A program made the position numbers and the translations under genes. A DNA stretch of 64,000 nt from the NCBI RefSeq assembly GCF_013030265.1, contig NZ_WPZQ01000014.1, positions 1-64,000 of the forward strand, written 5' to 3'. Positions 32,610-43,883 of this stretch are shown piece by piece (position 1 is the stretch's first letter; each line of letters opens with the position of its first letter). Origin of the DNA: Ruegeria arenilitoris (GTDB lineage Bacteria > Pseudomonadota > Alphaproteobacteria > Rhodobacterales > Rhodobacteraceae). The notes below the pieces were generated by a model. The model was not told where the DNA came from. It did no database searches and worked only from the letters and a program-made list of their open reading frames with translations.

Positions 32610-34187
32610 ATGCGTGATTTGCACATGCCGGGCCGATCCGAGGTCCTGGCGACTGAGGGGATGTGTGCAACATCTCATCCACTGGCGGCTAAGGTAGCAC
32701 TGGATATTCTGGACCAGGGTGGCAATGCGATGGATGCCGCAATTGCAGGCGCGGTGTTGCTGGGTATTTGCGAACCTCAGATGACCGGCCTCGGCGGTGA
32801 TTGCTTTGTGCTCTATAACCGCCCCGGTGAAAATAACATTCGCGCTTTGAACGGATCGGGCCGGGCCGCGTCCGCCGCGACAGCGCAATCGCTGCGTGCT
32901 CAAGGTCTGCCTGCTGTGCCGCTGAACAGCCCTGATGCAGTCACCATACCCGGCGCAGTGGATGCAATTTGTCATTTGTCGGAAACAGAGGGACGTCTGG
33001 GTCTCGATACCATTCTACAACCAGCTATTCAGTACGCTGAGATTGGCGTGCCCGTCGCCCCGCGCGTGGCGTTTGACTGGGCAACCGGCGTCTCAACCTT
33101 GCAAGGTGCGGCGCGAGACCACTATCTGATCAACGGCAAGGCGCCCAAAATCGGGCAAGTTTTCCGCTCACCCGGGCAGGCAGAAGTCTTACGGCGAATT
33201 GCCATAGAAGGTCGGGATGCATTTTATTCTGGGGAAGTTGCTGATGACATGATCGCCACCCTGACAGCCAAAGGTGGCGTACACACGGCCAAGGATTTCG
33301 CAGATACAAAATGCAGTGAAACCCAACCGGTCAGTGGCGAGTATGGCGGCACAGAACTCGTCGAGCACCCACCAAACGGTCAAGGCGCAACTGCAATCCT
33401 TCTACTGAATATCCTGAAGCATTTCGATTTGGCCGGGATGGATCCATGGGGCGCAGAGCGCGTTCATATCGAGGCCGAAGCAACCAAGCTCGCCTATGAT
33501 GCAAGGGACCGATTCATCGCGGATCCGAACTACACCACCCGAATGGAGCATTTTCTGGCACCAGAAACCGCAGCAGAACTGGCTGCATTGATCAATCCAC
33601 AAAAGGCGATGGCAGCCGCAGCGCCATTGACCGAGGCGGTTCACAAAGACACGGTTTACATCACGGTCGTGGACCGGGACCGTATGGCCGTATCACTCAT
33701 CTATTCCATCTTTCACAGCTTCGGGTCGGGGATTGCTTCTGACAAGTTCGGGATTTTGCTGCAAAATCGGGGGGCCGGTTTCACACTCGAGGCAGGGCAC
33801 CCTAACGAGCTTGGTGGCGGTAAACGTCCAATGCACACCATCATCCCCGGCATGTTGCGCCAGAACGGCAAGGTTACGATGCCATTTGGTGTAATGGGCG
33901 GCGCGTATCAGCCAACTGGCCATGCGCGCTTCTTGTCAAACCTCACCGATTTTGGCCTTGAACTGCAACAAGCAGTGGATGCGCCGCGCGCATTTGTCGA
34001 AGATGGCGCTTTGAAACTGGAACGTGGCTATTCAGATCAAGTTTTGAGACAATTATCCGACTTTGGCCACAATGTTGAGATCAGGGAAACGCCATTGGGC
34101 GGAGCTCAGGCCATACGAATCCGTGAAGACGGAGTTCTGGAAGGTGCAAGTGACCCACGAAAAGATGGTTGCGCACTAGGCTATTGA
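32610..34187 (+). CDS. Gamma-glutamyltransferase-family protein, cytoplasmic form
   Basis: A 525-residue Ntn-hydrolase. Autocleavage is expected at T348 in KDTVYITVVDRD, which would become the N-terminal nucleophile of the small subunit. The GGKRPMHTIIPGM and MGGAYQPTGHARFLSNL regions are typical of the GGT subgroup found in soil and marine bacteria. No signal peptide is present, unlike periplasmic Ggt. The substrate may be a gamma-glutamyl amide rather than glutathione. Confidence 0.87.
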   Translation: MRDLHMPGRSEVLATEGMCATSHPLAAKVALDILDQGGNAMDAAIAGAVLLGICEPQMTGLGGDCFVLYNRPGENNIRALNGSGRAASAATAQSLRAQGLPAVPLNSPDAVTIPGAVDAICHLSETEGRLGLDTILQPAIQYAEIGVPVAPRVAFDWATGVSTLQGAARDHYLINGKAPKIGQVFRSPGQAEVLRRIAIEGRDAFYSGEVADDMIATLTAKGGVHTAKDFADTKCSETQPVSGEYGGTELVEHPPNGQGATAILLLNILKHFDLAGMDPWGAERVHIEAEATKLAYDARDRFIADPNYTTRMEHFLAPETAAELAALINPQKAMAAAAPLTEAVHKDTVYITVVDRDRMAVSLIYSIFHSFGSGIASDKFGILLQNRGAGFTLEAGHPNELGGGKRPMHTIIPGMLRQNGKVTMPFGVMGGAYQPTGHARFLSNLTDFGLELQQAVDAPRAFVEDGALKLERGYSDQVLRQLSDFGHNVEIRETPLGGAQAIRIREDGVLEGASDPRKDGCALGY

Positions 34188-34222
34188 TGAAAACCCAAAG
34201 GCGTCAATCTCAACCGGTCAAA

Positions 34223-34549
34223 TCAGTTCAACTGGAAGTGCAGCGGGTACGACCCGTCTTCGAATGGTCCAAACATATCCGGGATATCCGGATGGTCCAC
34301 CGGTTCACCAGATTGGTCCTCAACCAGATTTTGTTCAGAAACATAAGCCACATAGAAGGATTGATCGTTCTCAGCCAACAGGTGGTAGAACGGTTGATCC
34401 TTGATCGGACGGCTGTCTTCCGGGATCGCCTGATACCATTCTTCGGTATTTGCAAATTCCGGATCCACGTCAAAAATCACCCCTCGGAAGGGATGTTTTT
34501 TGTGTCGAACCACCTGACCCAGGCGGTACTTGGCATGTGTCTTCAGCAT
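34223..34549 (-). CDS. hspQ: Heat shock protein HspQ (YccV-like)
   Basis: A 108-residue protein of the hemimethylated-DNA-binding fold. The N-terminal KYRLGQVVRHKKHPFRGVIFDVDPEF and the WYQAIPEDSRP ... QPFYHLLAEND motifs are diagnostic. In enterobacteria HspQ affects DnaA stability and Lon proteolysis. It is monocistronic here and convergent with the gamma-glutamyltransferase. Confidence 0.92.
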   Translation of the reverse strand: MLKTHAKYRLGQVVRHKKHPFRGVIFDVDPEFANTEEWYQAIPEDSRPIKDQPFYHLLAENDQSFYVAYVSEQNLVEDQSGEPVDHPDIPDMFGPFEDGSYPLHFQLN

Positions 34550-34629
34550 TGTTTCAGCCCCCAAACACGTTACTACATCTTTCCGGGCCGGATTGCCAAT
34601 CATTGATCTGAAATTCAGGGAAACAGTCT

Positions 34630-35511
34630 GTGAACCTCATACTGACAGTGTTCGAAATCGTGGCCCCAGTATTCCTGTTGTCAGGGATTGGATTCACGTG
34701 GGTTAAGCTGGGATTCGAGTATCGGCTTCAGTTCGTTACACGTTTTGCGATGACATTGGCGGTGCCCAGCCTGATCTTCGTCGCCCTGATGCAGACCGAA
34801 ATCCCGGGTGGGGACCTATCCCGGTTCACGCTCGCTACCATCGCAGCCAATCTTATTCTGGCTGTCGTTTTCCGGGTGCTGGTTCGCGTGCTGAAGCTCG
34901 AGCAACGCACATATCTTTCTCCGCTTATATTTGGGAATACCGGCAATCTGGGCCTACCATTGTGCATCTTTGCATTTGGTCAGGCCGGACTTGGGTACGC
35001 AGTGATTTTTCTGGCCGTTACGGCTTTGTTTTCCTTCACTTACGGCATCTACCTGGTCGCGGGGAAAGGTGCATTTGGCAAAGTTGTACGTGAACCCATG
35101 GTGTGGGCAACATTGCTGGGTGCCCTGTTTCTGTGGCGCGGATGGGAAACACCCTTATTCCTGACAAATACGCTGGATTTGCTGGGGCAGATGGCGGTTC
35201 CGATGATGCTGATTACTGTTGGGGTTGCGATCGCACGCCTGACAACCCACAGCCTGAGCCAAGCAGTCTGGTTATCGATGCTTAAGCTGGCAGTGTGCTT
35301 TGCCTTGGGGTGGGGAATCGCCGTTGCCTTTGAGCTCGAAGCGATCGCGTTTGGTGTACTTGTCGTACAGATGTGTACGCCGGTTGCGGTGACCTCATAT
35401 CTGTTGGCTGAGCGGTTCAATGCCAACTCGGACGCGGTTGCCGGAATGGTTATGGTCTCGACGCTGCTTTCAGTGGCCGCATTACCTGTCGTTCTGGCTA
35501 TGGTTTTGTAA
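34630..35511 (+). CDS. AEC-family auxin-efflux-carrier-type permease
   Basis: A 293-residue membrane protein with about ten hydrophobic segments. The intramembrane FGNTGNLGLPL motif and the C-terminal QMCTPVAVTSYLLAERF are characteristic of the bacterial AEC (auxin efflux carrier) permeases, which include malonate and malate carriers. It starts at GTG 34630. Substrate unknown. Confidence 0.87.
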   Translation: MNLILTVFEIVAPVFLLSGIGFTWVKLGFEYRLQFVTRFAMTLAVPSLIFVALMQTEIPGGDLSRFTLATIAANLILAVVFRVLVRVLKLEQRTYLSPLIFGNTGNLGLPLCIFAFGQAGLGYAVIFLAVTALFSFTYGIYLVAGKGAFGKVVREPMVWATLLGALFLWRGWETPLFLTNTLDLLGQMAVPMMLITVGVAIARLTTHSLSQAVWLSMLKLAVCFALGWGIAVAFELEAIAFGVLVVQMCTPVAVTSYLLAERFNANSDAVAGMVMVSTLLSVAALPVVLAMVL

Positions 35512-35571
35512 CGATTGTGATTTCCTAAGCGGTCAATTTGCGCTAGAATGCCGAAAAAAGGCACGAGGCAC

Positions 35572-36153
35572 ATGAGCAGAATTCTTTTCGTACTCTTCGG
35601 GGTGCTTCTTTTGGCATCCTGCGGGGGCGGGTCTCAACGACCCCCCAGCAATCTGAATGACGCCTGCAGCATTGCGCGCGAGCGTCCGGATTTCATCAAG
35701 GCCTTCAAAAGCACCGAACGCAAATGGGGTGTTCCCGTGCATGTTCAGATGGCCACGATCTATCAGGAAAGCCGTTATCGGCATGATGCACGCACCCCAC
35801 ATAAATACGTACTGGGCGTAATCCCCATGGGACGTCAAAGCAGCGCCTATGGGTTCAGTCAGGCACTGGATGGAACATGGGATGAGTATCAGCGCGAAAC
35901 CGGGAAACGCCGCGCGAAGCGGGATCGGATTCGTGACGCATCTGACTTTGTCGGCTGGTACATGAACAAAAGCTATGAGCGGAACGGTATCCACCCCAGT
36001 GATACGCGCAATCAGTATCTGGCCTATCACGAAGGGCACACTGGCTTCTCGCGCGGTACCTACAACAACAAGTCGTGGCTGCTGCGGGTAGCCAGCGATG
36101 TTGACGCCCGCGCGCAGCTTTATCAGGCCCAGTTGGCCAGCTGCAGATACTAA
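35572..36153 (+). CDS. Lipoprotein with lysozyme-like (SLT) domain
   Basis: A 193-residue lipoprotein whose signal ends in the lipobox LASC (C17). The mature part has a transglycosylase-like fold: IYQESRYRHDAR supplies the putative catalytic Glu, followed by AYGFSQALDGTWDEYQ and a C-terminal YHEGHTGFSRGTY. It probably binds or cleaves peptidoglycan at the outer membrane. ATG 35572 has GAGG four to five bases upstream. Confidence 0.82.
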   Translation: MSRILFVLFGVLLLASCGGGSQRPPSNLNDACSIARERPDFIKAFKSTERKWGVPVHVQMATIYQESRYRHDARTPHKYVLGVIPMGRQSSAYGFSQALDGTWDEYQRETGKRRAKRDRIRDASDFVGWYMNKSYERNGIHPSDTRNQYLAYHEGHTGFSRGTYNNKSWLLRVASDVDARAQLYQAQLASCRY

Positions 36154-36164
36154 TTAGAACCCTT

Positions 36165-36195
36165 GCGGGTCAGCGATCAGCTGACCCGCTTCTTT
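36165..36195 (+). terminator. Rho-independent terminator of the SLT lipoprotein, inside the 3' end of lolA
   Basis: A perfect 10-bp stem (36165-36174 with 36180-36189) with a five-base loop is followed by TTCTTTTT. It serves the plus-strand gene that ends at 36153, while the same bases encode the last residues and stop codon of the convergent lolA. Confidence 0.85.
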
Positions 36196-36766
36196 TTCTG
36201 TTAGAAAACAGGCTCTGATCCACAGACCCTGTTTCGTTCAACGGGCCTAGCAATACGGTAGTCTGACTGCCTGCATTGTCATGAATAACCCATTTGCGCA
36301 GTTCGATTGGCTCACCAGTGAACATCAGTTCAATGCGACCCGATTCCGGGTTTTTGGGATCCTGTGCTGTCACAACGGTCGCTGTGCCATCAAAATCATG
36401 CCCCACGACCATATTGGCCTGATTCAGGTTCACGTTCCGGGCCAAAACCAACGATAGCGGTGTACGCTTTAGCGGATACTGCTCGGGTGGCTGATTGGAC
36501 TTAGGATCAAAAATCATCACCGTACCAGCGCGCGCAAGTACCACAGCACTGTTGGGCGGATCGTATTCGAACCGCATCTTTCCCGGTCTTTGCAACCACA
36601 GCTTACCTGTGCTGAGCGATCCGTCGTCGTTCACTTGCGTGAACGTCGTCTGAACCGTCTTCATATTGTTCAGGTAGTTGGAAATCTGAGAGAGAGGCAG
36701 CTTATCAGCAGCCCAGGCCGCCGGGGCAACCAGTGTAAATGCAAGGGCAAAGGCAATCTGTTTCAT
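36170..36766 (-). CDS. lolA: Outer-membrane lipoprotein carrier protein LolA
   Basis: A periplasmic chaperone that carries lipoproteins from LolCDE to the outer membrane. The 198-residue protein has a signal peptide of about 19-20 residues ending AWAA, and the LolA beta-sandwich with VQTTFTQVNDDGSLSTGKLWLQRPGKMRFEYDPP. It lies 40 bases after ftsK and is probably cotranscribed. Its last ten codons include a basic tail that overlaps a plus-strand terminator. Confidence 0.92.
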   Translation of the reverse strand: MKQIAFALAFTLVAPAAWAADKLPLSQISNYLNNMKTVQTTFTQVNDDGSLSTGKLWLQRPGKMRFEYDPPNSAVVLARAGTVMIFDPKSNQPPEQYPLKRTPLSLVLARNVNLNQANMVVGHDFDGTATVVTAQDPKNPESGRIELMFTGEPIELRKWVIHDNAGSQTTVLLGPLNETGSVDQSLFSNRKRSGSADR

Positions 36767-36806
36767 AAATTACCAGATAAGCGCTTTGCCCTTGTTATTA
36801 AATATC

Positions 36807-39752
36807 CTACTGCTCAGGAACGAGGATTTCGCGCTTACCGACGTGATTTGCCGCCGAAACAACGCCTTCGTCCTCCATTTGCTCAACAAGTCGCGCAGCT
36901 TTGTTGTAGCCAATGGCGAGTTTCCGCTGAATGTACGAGGTCGAGCATTTGCGATCCTTGATCACAATCGCCACCGCTTGATCATACAGTGCATCCTCAC
37001 CGTTGGTATTGCCACCTGTGTTGAGCCCCAGAACCGCATCGATGTTATCGGCCTTGTCCTCGGCAGGACCATCAACAACACCACCAATATAATCAGGCGG
37101 ACCAAACTGCTTGAGGTGGTTCACAACCTCTTCGACTTCTTCATCCGAAACAAACGGGCCATGGCAGCGCGTGATCTTAGCACCGCCGGCCATATAGAGC
37201 ATATCACCCTGCCCCAGCAGTTGTTCGGCACCCATTTCACCCAGGATGGTACGGCTGTCGACCTTTGAGGTCACCTGGAATGATATCCGGGTGGGGAAGT
37301 TCGCTTTGATCGTACCGGTGATCACATCCACCGATGGGCGCTGCGTGGCCATGATCAGGTGAATGCCTGAGGCGCGCGCCATCTGTGCCAGACGCTGGAT
37401 ACAGGCTTCGATTTCTTTACCTGCAACCATCATCAGGTCCGCCATCTCGTCGACGATGACCACGATATAGGGCATGGCCTTGGGCTCGAACTCTTCGGTC
37501 TCGAACATCGGTTCGCCGGTTTCATCGTCGAAGCCGGTCTGAACTGTGCGGCTGAACATCTCACCCTTGGCCAGCGCATCCTTCACACGGCCATTGTAGC
37601 CCGCGATGTTACGCACACCCATCTTGGACATCTTGCGATAGCGGTCTTCCATCTCGCCCACGACCCATTTCAAGGCAACAACCGCCTTTTTGGGGTCGGT
37701 AACGACCGGCGACAGCAGATGCGGTATGCCGTCATAGACCGAAAGTTCCAACATTTTGGGGTCGATCATGATCAGGCGGCATTCATCCGGCGACAGCTTG
37801 TACAGCAGTGACAGGATCATGGTGTTGATCGCAACCGACTTACCCGAACCCGTCGTACCCGCAATCAGCAGGTGAGGCATCTTGGCGAGATTGGCCACGA
37901 CCGAGTCACCACCGATGTCCTTGCCCAGCGCAAGCGGCAATGCCTGATTGCCATCGCCAAAGTCACGGCTTGCAAGAATCTCGCGCAGAACAACCATTTC
38001 GCGGTTTTCGTTCGGAAGTTCGATACCGATGACCGAGCGGCCCGGCACCGTTGAAACACGTGCCGAAAGGGCTGACATCGAGCGGGCAATATCGTCCGCC
38101 AAACCGATCACACGGCTGGCTTTCAAGCCCGGCGCAGGTTCCAGCTCGTACATGGTGACAACAGGACCAGGCCGGACGCTGACGATCTCGCCCTTTACGC
38201 CGTAATCATCCAGAACATTTTCCAGCATCCGAGCGTTTTCTTCCAACGCTTCATCACTCAGATGGTGGCGTTGAATGCCGGTCGGATTGGTCAACAAGCC
38301 CAGTGGTGGCAATTCGAAATCCGAATGGCGCTCTTCAAAGGACAAGGTAGGCTGCGCCTCGGCCTGCGCACGGCGGGATGGCAGAACATTCCGGCGAACC
38401 GGTTGAGCCACAACCGGCTTGCGTGGCTCGGCAACGGGAATTTTCATAGCTGGTGCCGCGGGGGCTACAGGCTCAACTGCTTCCTCGAACACTGCCTCGT
38501 CGTCGTAGCCCGGATCCGAAAGATCATCCTGAACATAACCAGCTTCAGACGCGTAGTCCGGTTCGGGCGCGTATTCGTTGATCTGAGGCTGTTCCCACTG
38601 TGGTGCTTCCATCGCCGTCATCGGTGGCTCTGGCGGCAATCCATCAGATGTCAGCGGCGGCTCGGCAGGCAATTCGCCCGATTGCATCGAATTCAGGATC
38701 AACGGGTCCGGCCCTCTGCCCCGGCCTTTGGTCAGCGGCAGATTGGGATCGGGTTCAGGGGTCAGCTCTCCTGTTGCAACTTTGCGGTTGCGCACGGCTG
38801 CCGAGATTTTTGAGCGAATACGGTCCTCGCCCGGCATTTCATCATAGCCCTGGACAGGTTCGGGATCGATCAGTTCAGGCTCGGGCATAGGTTCGGGGCG
38901 ACGGATCAGAGCAGGCATCCGCGCCAACAGCCCCGTTTTGACCGCTGGTTCGGGTTGCTCAATCTCCGGTTCCTCAAAAATGGGGTCGGCATAGGCCAGC
39001 TCATCATCAAACGTGGCCAGTGCGGGTTCAGCACGCGCTGCCTTGCGTTCTTCCCATTGCGCCCGACGTTCACGGGCCGCCTGCGCAGTCGCGGTGGCGC
39101 CACGGCCCAGAAGCTTCATCATCATGTCATAGGACATCACGAGACCCAGCAGGAAGGCGCGGAATCCGCGCTGAACATCAACCTTGCTAAAGCCGAGTAC
39201 GAATACGCCAAGCGCCAACATGCCTACAGCCATGGCCAGAGACATCAGCTTGACCAGAAAATGTGAGGAGATTGGCAAAAGCGTCAGCAAAGCACCCATC
39301 ACGGTGTCGCCGAATAGACCGCCAAGACCATAGCTGTGTGTTGCACGCCATTCCGCACCCGGCACCAGCGTCGCAGCATATACTGATACAACCGCAATCC
39401 AGATTGGTGCAAAAATCAAACGGGCGACAGCGCGCTCTTCGCTGAAATGGCCCGTGAAACGGACACCCCAACCGATAAGCACCAGCGCAACACCCAGACT
39501 GCCCCAGCCCACGATCATGAACAAAGGCGCAGCAATCGATGCCCCAATCCGCCCCATCCAGTTCTGTACCGGTGCATCTGTTGACACCATCCAGTTCGGA
39601 TCATCGGGCGTGTAGGACCAGATCATCGCCGCAGATGCCAAACCCAACAGGATCAGGGCAATTCCGATCAGTTCCTTACTGCGCCGCTCGAGTGCGGCCT
39701 GAGTCGTGCTGTCCAACAATGGGTCGCGATTGCGCGCGTTCAAAGATGCCAT
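36807..39752 (-). CDS. ftsK: DNA translocase FtsK
   Basis: A 981-residue septal DNA pump for chromosome segregation and dimer resolution. It has four N-terminal membrane segments (about residues 30-210), a proline/glutamate-rich linker (about 240-470), and a RecA-like motor with Walker A TTGSGKS near residue 630 and Walker [15 protein letters not shown]-terminal winged-helix gamma domain follows ([27 protein letters not shown]). ATG 39752 follows GAGGG. It lies 14 bases after the aminotransferase gene. Confidence 0.96.
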   Translation of the reverse strand: MASLNARNRDPLLDSTTQAALERRSKELIGIALILLGLASAAMIWSYTPDDPNWMVSTDAPVQNWMGRIGASIAAPLFMIVGWGSLGVALVLIGWGVRFTGHFSEERAVARLIFAPIWIAVVSVYAATLVPGAEWRATHSYGLGGLFGDTVMGALLTLLPISSHFLVKLMSLAMAVGMLALGVFVLGFSKVDVQRGFRAFLLGLVMSYDMMMKLLGRGATATAQAARERRAQWEERKAARAEPALATFDDELAYADPIFEEPEIEQPEPAVKTGLLARMPALIRRPEPMPEPELIDPEPVQGYDEMPGEDRIRSKISAAVRNRKVATGELTPEPDPNLPLTKGRGRGPDPLILNSMQSGELPAEPPLTSDGLPPEPPMTAMEAPQWEQPQINEYAPEPDYASEAGYVQDDLSDPGYDDEAVFEEAVEPVAPAAPAMKIPVAEPRKPVVAQPVRRNVLPSRRAQAEAQPTLSFEERHSDFELPPLGLLTNPTGIQRHHLSDEALEENARMLENVLDDYGVKGEIVSVRPGPVVTMYELEPAPGLKASRVIGLADDIARSMSALSARVSTVPGRSVIGIELPNENREMVVLREILASRDFGDGNQALPLALGKDIGGDSVVANLAKMPHLLIAGTTGSGKSVAINTMILSLLYKLSPDECRLIMIDPKMLELSVYDGIPHLLSPVVTDPKKAVVALKWVVGEMEDRYRKMSKMGVRNIAGYNGRVKDALAKGEMFSRTVQTGFDDETGEPMFETEEFEPKAMPYIVVIVDEMADLMMVAGKEIEACIQRLAQMARASGIHLIMATQRPSVDVITGTIKANFPTRISFQVTSKVDSRTILGEMGAEQLLGQGDMLYMAGGAKITRCHGPFVSDEEVEEVVNHLKQFGPPDYIGGVVDGPAEDKADNIDAVLGLNTGGNTNGEDALYDQAVAIVIKDRKCSTSYIQRKLAIGYNKAARLVEQMEDEGVVSAANHVGKREILVPEQ

Positions 39753-39766
39753 TTTGCCCTCGTACC

Positions 39767-40948
39767 TCACGAATAGATGCAGTCGCGGAGTGTAATCAGC
39801 CCGCGCTGCAACTCTGTTTTTGGGGCCACCATTGCGACCCTGATAAATTCTTCGCCCGGGTTCTGCCCCGGATCACCTTGTGAAAGATATGCGCCTGGAA
39901 GAACCCGAACGCCGGTCTCCTGCCACAGTTTCAATGCGGTTGCTTCGCCGCTCTCGACCGGCAGCCACAGGAAAAAGCCAGCTTCGGGGGGCATGTAGCC
40001 TTGTACCCCTGCAAACACCTCGTCTGCGATGGCGTATTTCTCCTGATAGAGCGCGCGATTTTCCTGAACATGAACCTCATCTGCCCAGACCTTGGCCGCT
40101 GCAGCTTGCAGAGGCGCTGGCAGAGGTGCACCGGAATAGGCGCGCAACTGTTTCACCCGTTTGATGGTTTCCGGACCACCAGCAATAAGGCCCGAGCGCA
40201 GACCAGCCAGATTCGACCGTTTCGAAAGCGAGTTGAACAATGTGATCCGCTCAGGATCCGCGCCAAGCTCGTGCGCGACTGTCAACACACCGGTAGGAGC
40301 TTCTTCCCGATAAATCTCCGAATAGCACTCATCGGCGAAAATGCGGAAATCATACTTCTCGGCAAGCTGGATCAGCTCGGCCCAATACTCGCGTGACGCA
40401 ACCGCGCCCTGCGGATTGGCCGGCGAGCAGATATAGGCAATAGCGGTGCGGTTCAGCACATCCTCGGGCAATCCAGCGTAATCCGGCAGATGCCCCGTAG
40501 CAGCGGTGGCAGGCACAAAGAAAGGCTCGGCGCCAACCGAAATCGAAGCCACCATGTAGACCTGATAGAAAGGGTTCGGGCAAAGAATGATCGGCCTTTG
40601 ACCATTTTTCTGCTCGGGGCACAGTGCCATTGCAGCGTTATAAAGGCCCTCACGCGTGCCATTCAGCGCCATGACGTTGGCGTCGGCATCTAAAGAAACG
40701 CCATACCTACGCCCGATCCAATCGGTGATGGCTGCCCGCAGCTCTGGCGATCCTTCATTTGGCGGATAGCCCCGAAAATCTGCGGCATTTTCCATGATGA
40801 TGTCGGTAACCCAACCGGGAAAATCGTGTTTGGGCTCACCAATCGTCATATGCACGACTTCACCGCCCGGCTGATGGTGATCCAACAGGGCGCGCAGACG
40901 CGGGAATGCATAAGCCGGTAGGTTCGAAAACCGCTCGGGGAAATTCAT
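39767..40948 (-). CDS. Class I/II PLP-dependent aminotransferase (DapC-like)
   Basis: A 393-residue fold-type I aminotransferase with Schiff-base K243 ([15 protein letters not shown]), substrate loop [14 protein letters not shown] and the ICSPANPQG and DECYSEIY motifs. It most resembles N-succinyldiaminopimelate aminotransferases, which would place it in lysine/peptidoglycan precursor synthesis. Other alanine or aspartate aminotransferases cannot be excluded. It forms an operon with ftsK and lolA. Confidence 0.83.
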   Translation of the reverse strand: MNFPERFSNLPAYAFPRLRALLDHHQPGGEVVHMTIGEPKHDFPGWVTDIIMENAADFRGYPPNEGSPELRAAITDWIGRRYGVSLDADANVMALNGTREGLYNAAMALCPEQKNGQRPIILCPNPFYQVYMVASISVGAEPFFVPATAATGHLPDYAGLPEDVLNRTAIAYICSPANPQGAVASREYWAELIQLAEKYDFRIFADECYSEIYREEAPTGVLTVAHELGADPERITLFNSLSKRSNLAGLRSGLIAGGPETIKRVKQLRAYSGAPLPAPLQAAAAKVWADEVHVQENRALYQEKYAIADEVFAGVQGYMPPEAGFFLWLPVESGEATALKLWQETGVRVLPGAYLSQGDPGQNPGEEFIRVAMVAPKTELQRGLITLRDCIYS

Positions 40949-41057
40949 AACTACTGCCTCAATACCGGGATCATTTTCGCCCCGTTTTTTTGGCAGATTA
41001 CAGGGCACGCCCTGCTTCGTCCAGACAAAGAGGTGCCGAATCAGGGGATTGTGGCAT

Positions 41058-42386
41058 TCAGGCCAACGCAGTTTCGGCCGCTGATCCCAGGCGCAGCAAG
41101 ACTTCTTCAGACCCCGGATAACCCAGCATCATCAACCCGCACCCCGGGGTTCCGGTAGGCAAAGTCAACGCCGCCAGACCCATCAGATTCCCGATACGCG
41201 TGTTGCGCAGGGCCAGAAGATTCTCGGTCACGTAATACTCATGATCGCTCATCAACCGATCCAGGTTTGGTGGCAGTATTGGCGCAGTCGGCGCAAGAAC
41301 CGCATCGAATCCGGAAGTCGCCTCATCCCACGCAGCCCGACAGGCCTTCAGCCTGGACCACGCCGCAACATAGTCCGGACCGGAATATTCTTTCCCCATG
41401 CGGAACCGCTCCAGTATCTCCGGGTACATCGCATCTGGATTGGCCTCGATCACATCACGCCACAGCCCATAGGCTTCGGTCGTGTACAAAACACCTGACA
41501 AGGCCATCGCTTCGTTCAATTCAGGCACTTCGAGCGGGACGATTTCGGCTCCTGCATCCCGCAAACACTGCAGGGCGTACTCATAGGCCTCGCGCGGGGA
41601 GTCGCGCAGATCGTCTTTGGCTACGTTCTGCAAATCCGCAAAACGGCGGCCCTTCAATGTTGAGCCGCGCAAATCGGCCACTGGTTTGCCTTCCAGAAGC
41701 GCCAGCATATGCGCTGCATCCTCGACCGAGCGCGCCAGCGGCCCCACGGTATCGAACCTCAGGCAAAGCGGCACTGTACCCTCAAGGCTGACACGTCCGG
41801 CGGTTGTTTTCAGACCCACCAGGTTGTTCCATGCAGATGGGATTCGGACCGACCCACCTGTGTCCGAACCAATCCCACACGCCGCCAAACCCCACGCAAC
41901 CGATGCTGCCGCACCTGAAGATGACCCGCCCGGCACCGCATCTTCATCATTCACACAAGGCGGTGTGTCGGTGATCGGGTTCAGGCCCAAACCGGAAAAG
42001 GCGAGCTCGCTCATATGGGTTTTGCCAAGGCAGACCGTCCCCATTGCCGTGACATTGCGCACAACAACGGCGTCATGATCAGGTACCCGCCCCTTCAGAA
42101 GAGCCGAACCTGCCTCTGTCCCAATACCAGCGGTGTCGAAGAGGTCCTTCCAACTGATCGGAACCCCGTCCAGCAGGGAACGGCGAAGCCCTAATCCTGC
42201 CCGCTCCTGCGCGGCTTTCGCCTCTGCAAGGGCACGATCGTGGGTTACGCGGGCATAAATTCGATCCCGATGCGGGTGCGCGTCAATCGCCGCAAGATAG
42301 GTCTCGGTCAGCTCAACCGGATCGATCTGCCCCATGCCAATGCCCCGGCCCAGATCACACGCTGTCATGGTCAGCCAATCCTGCAT
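41058..42386 (-). CDS. Amidase-signature-family hydrolase
   Basis: A 442-residue amidase with the Ser-cisSer-Lys triad: K80 (SWKDLFDT), the GGSSSG loop at 153-158 and nucleophile S179 (GSDTGGSVRIPS). It hydrolyses an amide or related bond; the family includes GatA, but no gatB or gatC is nearby, so this is a separate amidase. ATG 42386 has a GGGAGGGG site. It is divergent from the ubiH-like gene. Confidence 0.9.
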   Translation of the reverse strand: MQDWLTMTACDLGRGIGMGQIDPVELTETYLAAIDAHPHRDRIYARVTHDRALAEAKAAQERAGLGLRRSLLDGVPISWKDLFDTAGIGTEAGSALLKGRVPDHDAVVVRNVTAMGTVCLGKTHMSELAFSGLGLNPITDTPPCVNDEDAVPGGSSSGAAASVAWGLAACGIGSDTGGSVRIPSAWNNLVGLKTTAGRVSLEGTVPLCLRFDTVGPLARSVEDAAHMLALLEGKPVADLRGSTLKGRRFADLQNVAKDDLRDSPREAYEYALQCLRDAGAEIVPLEVPELNEAMALSGVLYTTEAYGLWRDVIEANPDAMYPEILERFRMGKEYSGPDYVAAWSRLKACRAAWDEATSGFDAVLAPTAPILPPNLDRLMSDHEYYVTENLLALRNTRIGNLMGLAALTLPTGTPGCGLMMLGYPGSEEVLLRLGSAAETALA

Positions 42387-42474
42387 CACACCCCTCCCGA
42401 ATTCTGTGCTTTCGGGGACGGTAGCGACAGGACCGCACATGGACAATCCCGAAAGGGCGCGCATATTGCACATC

Positions 42475-43701
42475 ATGACAAAGGCTTCGGATATCCTGAT
42501 CGTTGGCGGCGGCCTGAACGGCCCTGCCTTGGCACTGGCACTTGCGCAGACCGGGCATTCAGTGACCGTGATTGATGCTCTGGCCCAGAAGGTGCGAAAG
42601 AACGCTGCCTTTGACGGGCGGGCCTATGCGCTTGCACTCGCATCAAAGCGATTGCTGGACGCCATCGGAGTTTGGGAGCGCGTCGCAGACCACGCCCAGC
42701 CGATGTTGGAAATTAAGGTGACCGACGGCCATGCCGGTGCTGGTCCTGCGCCCTTCTTCATGCATTTCGACCATGCCGAAATAGAAGAAGGCCCCATGGG
42801 TTACATGGTAGAAGATCGCCATCTGCGCCGCGCCTTTCTGGATGCAATGGCCGAAAACGAACGAATTACGGAAATCAGTGGCAAAACCGTTGTGTCTCAG
42901 GACGCGGATGTGTCCGAGGCAACGGTTACGCTGAATGACGGGACAACCCTCACGGGCGAACTGCTTGTCGGATGTGACGGGCGTCGCAGTGGCACAGCGC
43001 AGCGAGCAGGCATCAAGCGAACCGGTTGGGATTATGGCCAAACCGCGCTCGTATGCGCCATCGAACACGACCTGCCGCACCACGGCGTTGCACATCAGTT
43101 CTTCATGCCGCCGGGACCGCTGGCGATCCTGCCTTTGACTGGAAATCGCAGCTCAATTGTCTGGAGCGAGCGTACAGAGACAGCTCACCAGATCAACGCC
43201 ATGTCCGAGTCAGACTATCTTCAGGTTCTGAGGCCCCGTTTCGGGGACTTTCTGGGCGAAATCCGACTGCAAGGCGATCGCTTCACTTATCCGCTGAACC
43301 TTACGATCGCAAATTCATTCATCTCGGATCGTCTCGCTCTGGTTGGGGATGCAGCCCACGGCATGCACCCGATTGCCGGTCAGGGGTTGAACGCGGGCCT
43401 GCGCGATGTTGGCGCTCTGGCCGAGGTCCTCACACTGGCCGGTCGCCGCGGTGAAGACATCGGTTCGACACTGGTTCTGGAACGGTATCAGGAGTGGCGC
43501 CGTTTCGACACCGCAGCGCTTGCAATGGCGACGGACGTGTTCAACAAGCTGTTTTCGAACGACAACCCTATCCTGCGGATGGGGCGTGATATTGGCATGG
43601 GGATTGTCGGCTCATTGCCAGGCCTGCGCCGGGGCTTTGTACGAGAAGCAGCCGGGCTGACGGGTGATCTGCCCAAACTGCTGCAGGGTCGCGCGATCTA
43701 G
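42475..43701 (+). CDS. UbiH/UbiF/COQ6-family FAD monooxygenase
   Basis: A 408-residue flavin hydroxylase of ubiquinone synthesis. It has the N-terminal FAD motif [18 protein letters not shown], the DG motif and the C-terminal [21 protein letters not shown]. Which ring position it hydroxylates (UbiH, UbiF, UbiI or the broad-range UbiL/UbiM types) cannot be told. ATG 42475 lacks a good ribosome-binding site; ATG 42439, with AGGA nearby, is an alternative. It ends in a four-base convergent overlap. Confidence 0.88.
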   Translation: MTKASDILIVGGGLNGPALALALAQTGHSVTVIDALAQKVRKNAAFDGRAYALALASKRLLDAIGVWERVADHAQPMLEIKVTDGHAGAGPAPFFMHFDHAEIEEGPMGYMVEDRHLRRAFLDAMAENERITEISGKTVVSQDADVSEATVTLNDGTTLTGELLVGCDGRRSGTAQRAGIKRTGWDYGQTALVCAIEHDLPHHGVAHQFFMPPGPLAILPLTGNRSSIVWSERTETAHQINAMSESDYLQVLRPRFGDFLGEIRLQGDRFTYPLNLTIANSFISDRLALVGDAAHGMHPIAGQGLNAGLRDVGALAEVLTLAGRRGEDIGSTLVLERYQEWRRFDTAALAMATDVFNKLFSNDNPILRMGRDIGMGIVGSLPGLRRGFVREAAGLTGDLPKLLQGRAI

Positions 43702-43883
43702 TCGAGTTCGCGCGCCTCATCCACCAGCATGACCGGAATGCCATTGCGGATCGGAAACGCAAGACCAGCAGCCTTGGAAACAAGTTCCTGCCGGTCAGCA
43801 TCATAGTGCAGTGTCGTATGGGTCTGCGGACAGATCAGTGCCTCAAGCATGTGCCGGTCAAAGGCAAATTCAGAATCGGTCAT
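43698..43883 (-). CDS. Trm112-like small protein
   Basis: A 61-residue protein of the Trm112/YcaR family, with [35 protein letters not shown] and DEARELD. Only one cysteine is left of the zinc ribbon. The family acts as small partner proteins of methyltransferases in eukaryotes; the bacterial role is unclear. Its ATG overlaps the upstream stop (ATGA), so it is coupled to the Lon-N gene. Confidence 0.85.
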   Translation of the reverse strand: MTDSEFAFDRHMLEALICPQTHTTLHYDADRQELVSKAAGLAFPIRNGIPVMLVDEARELD

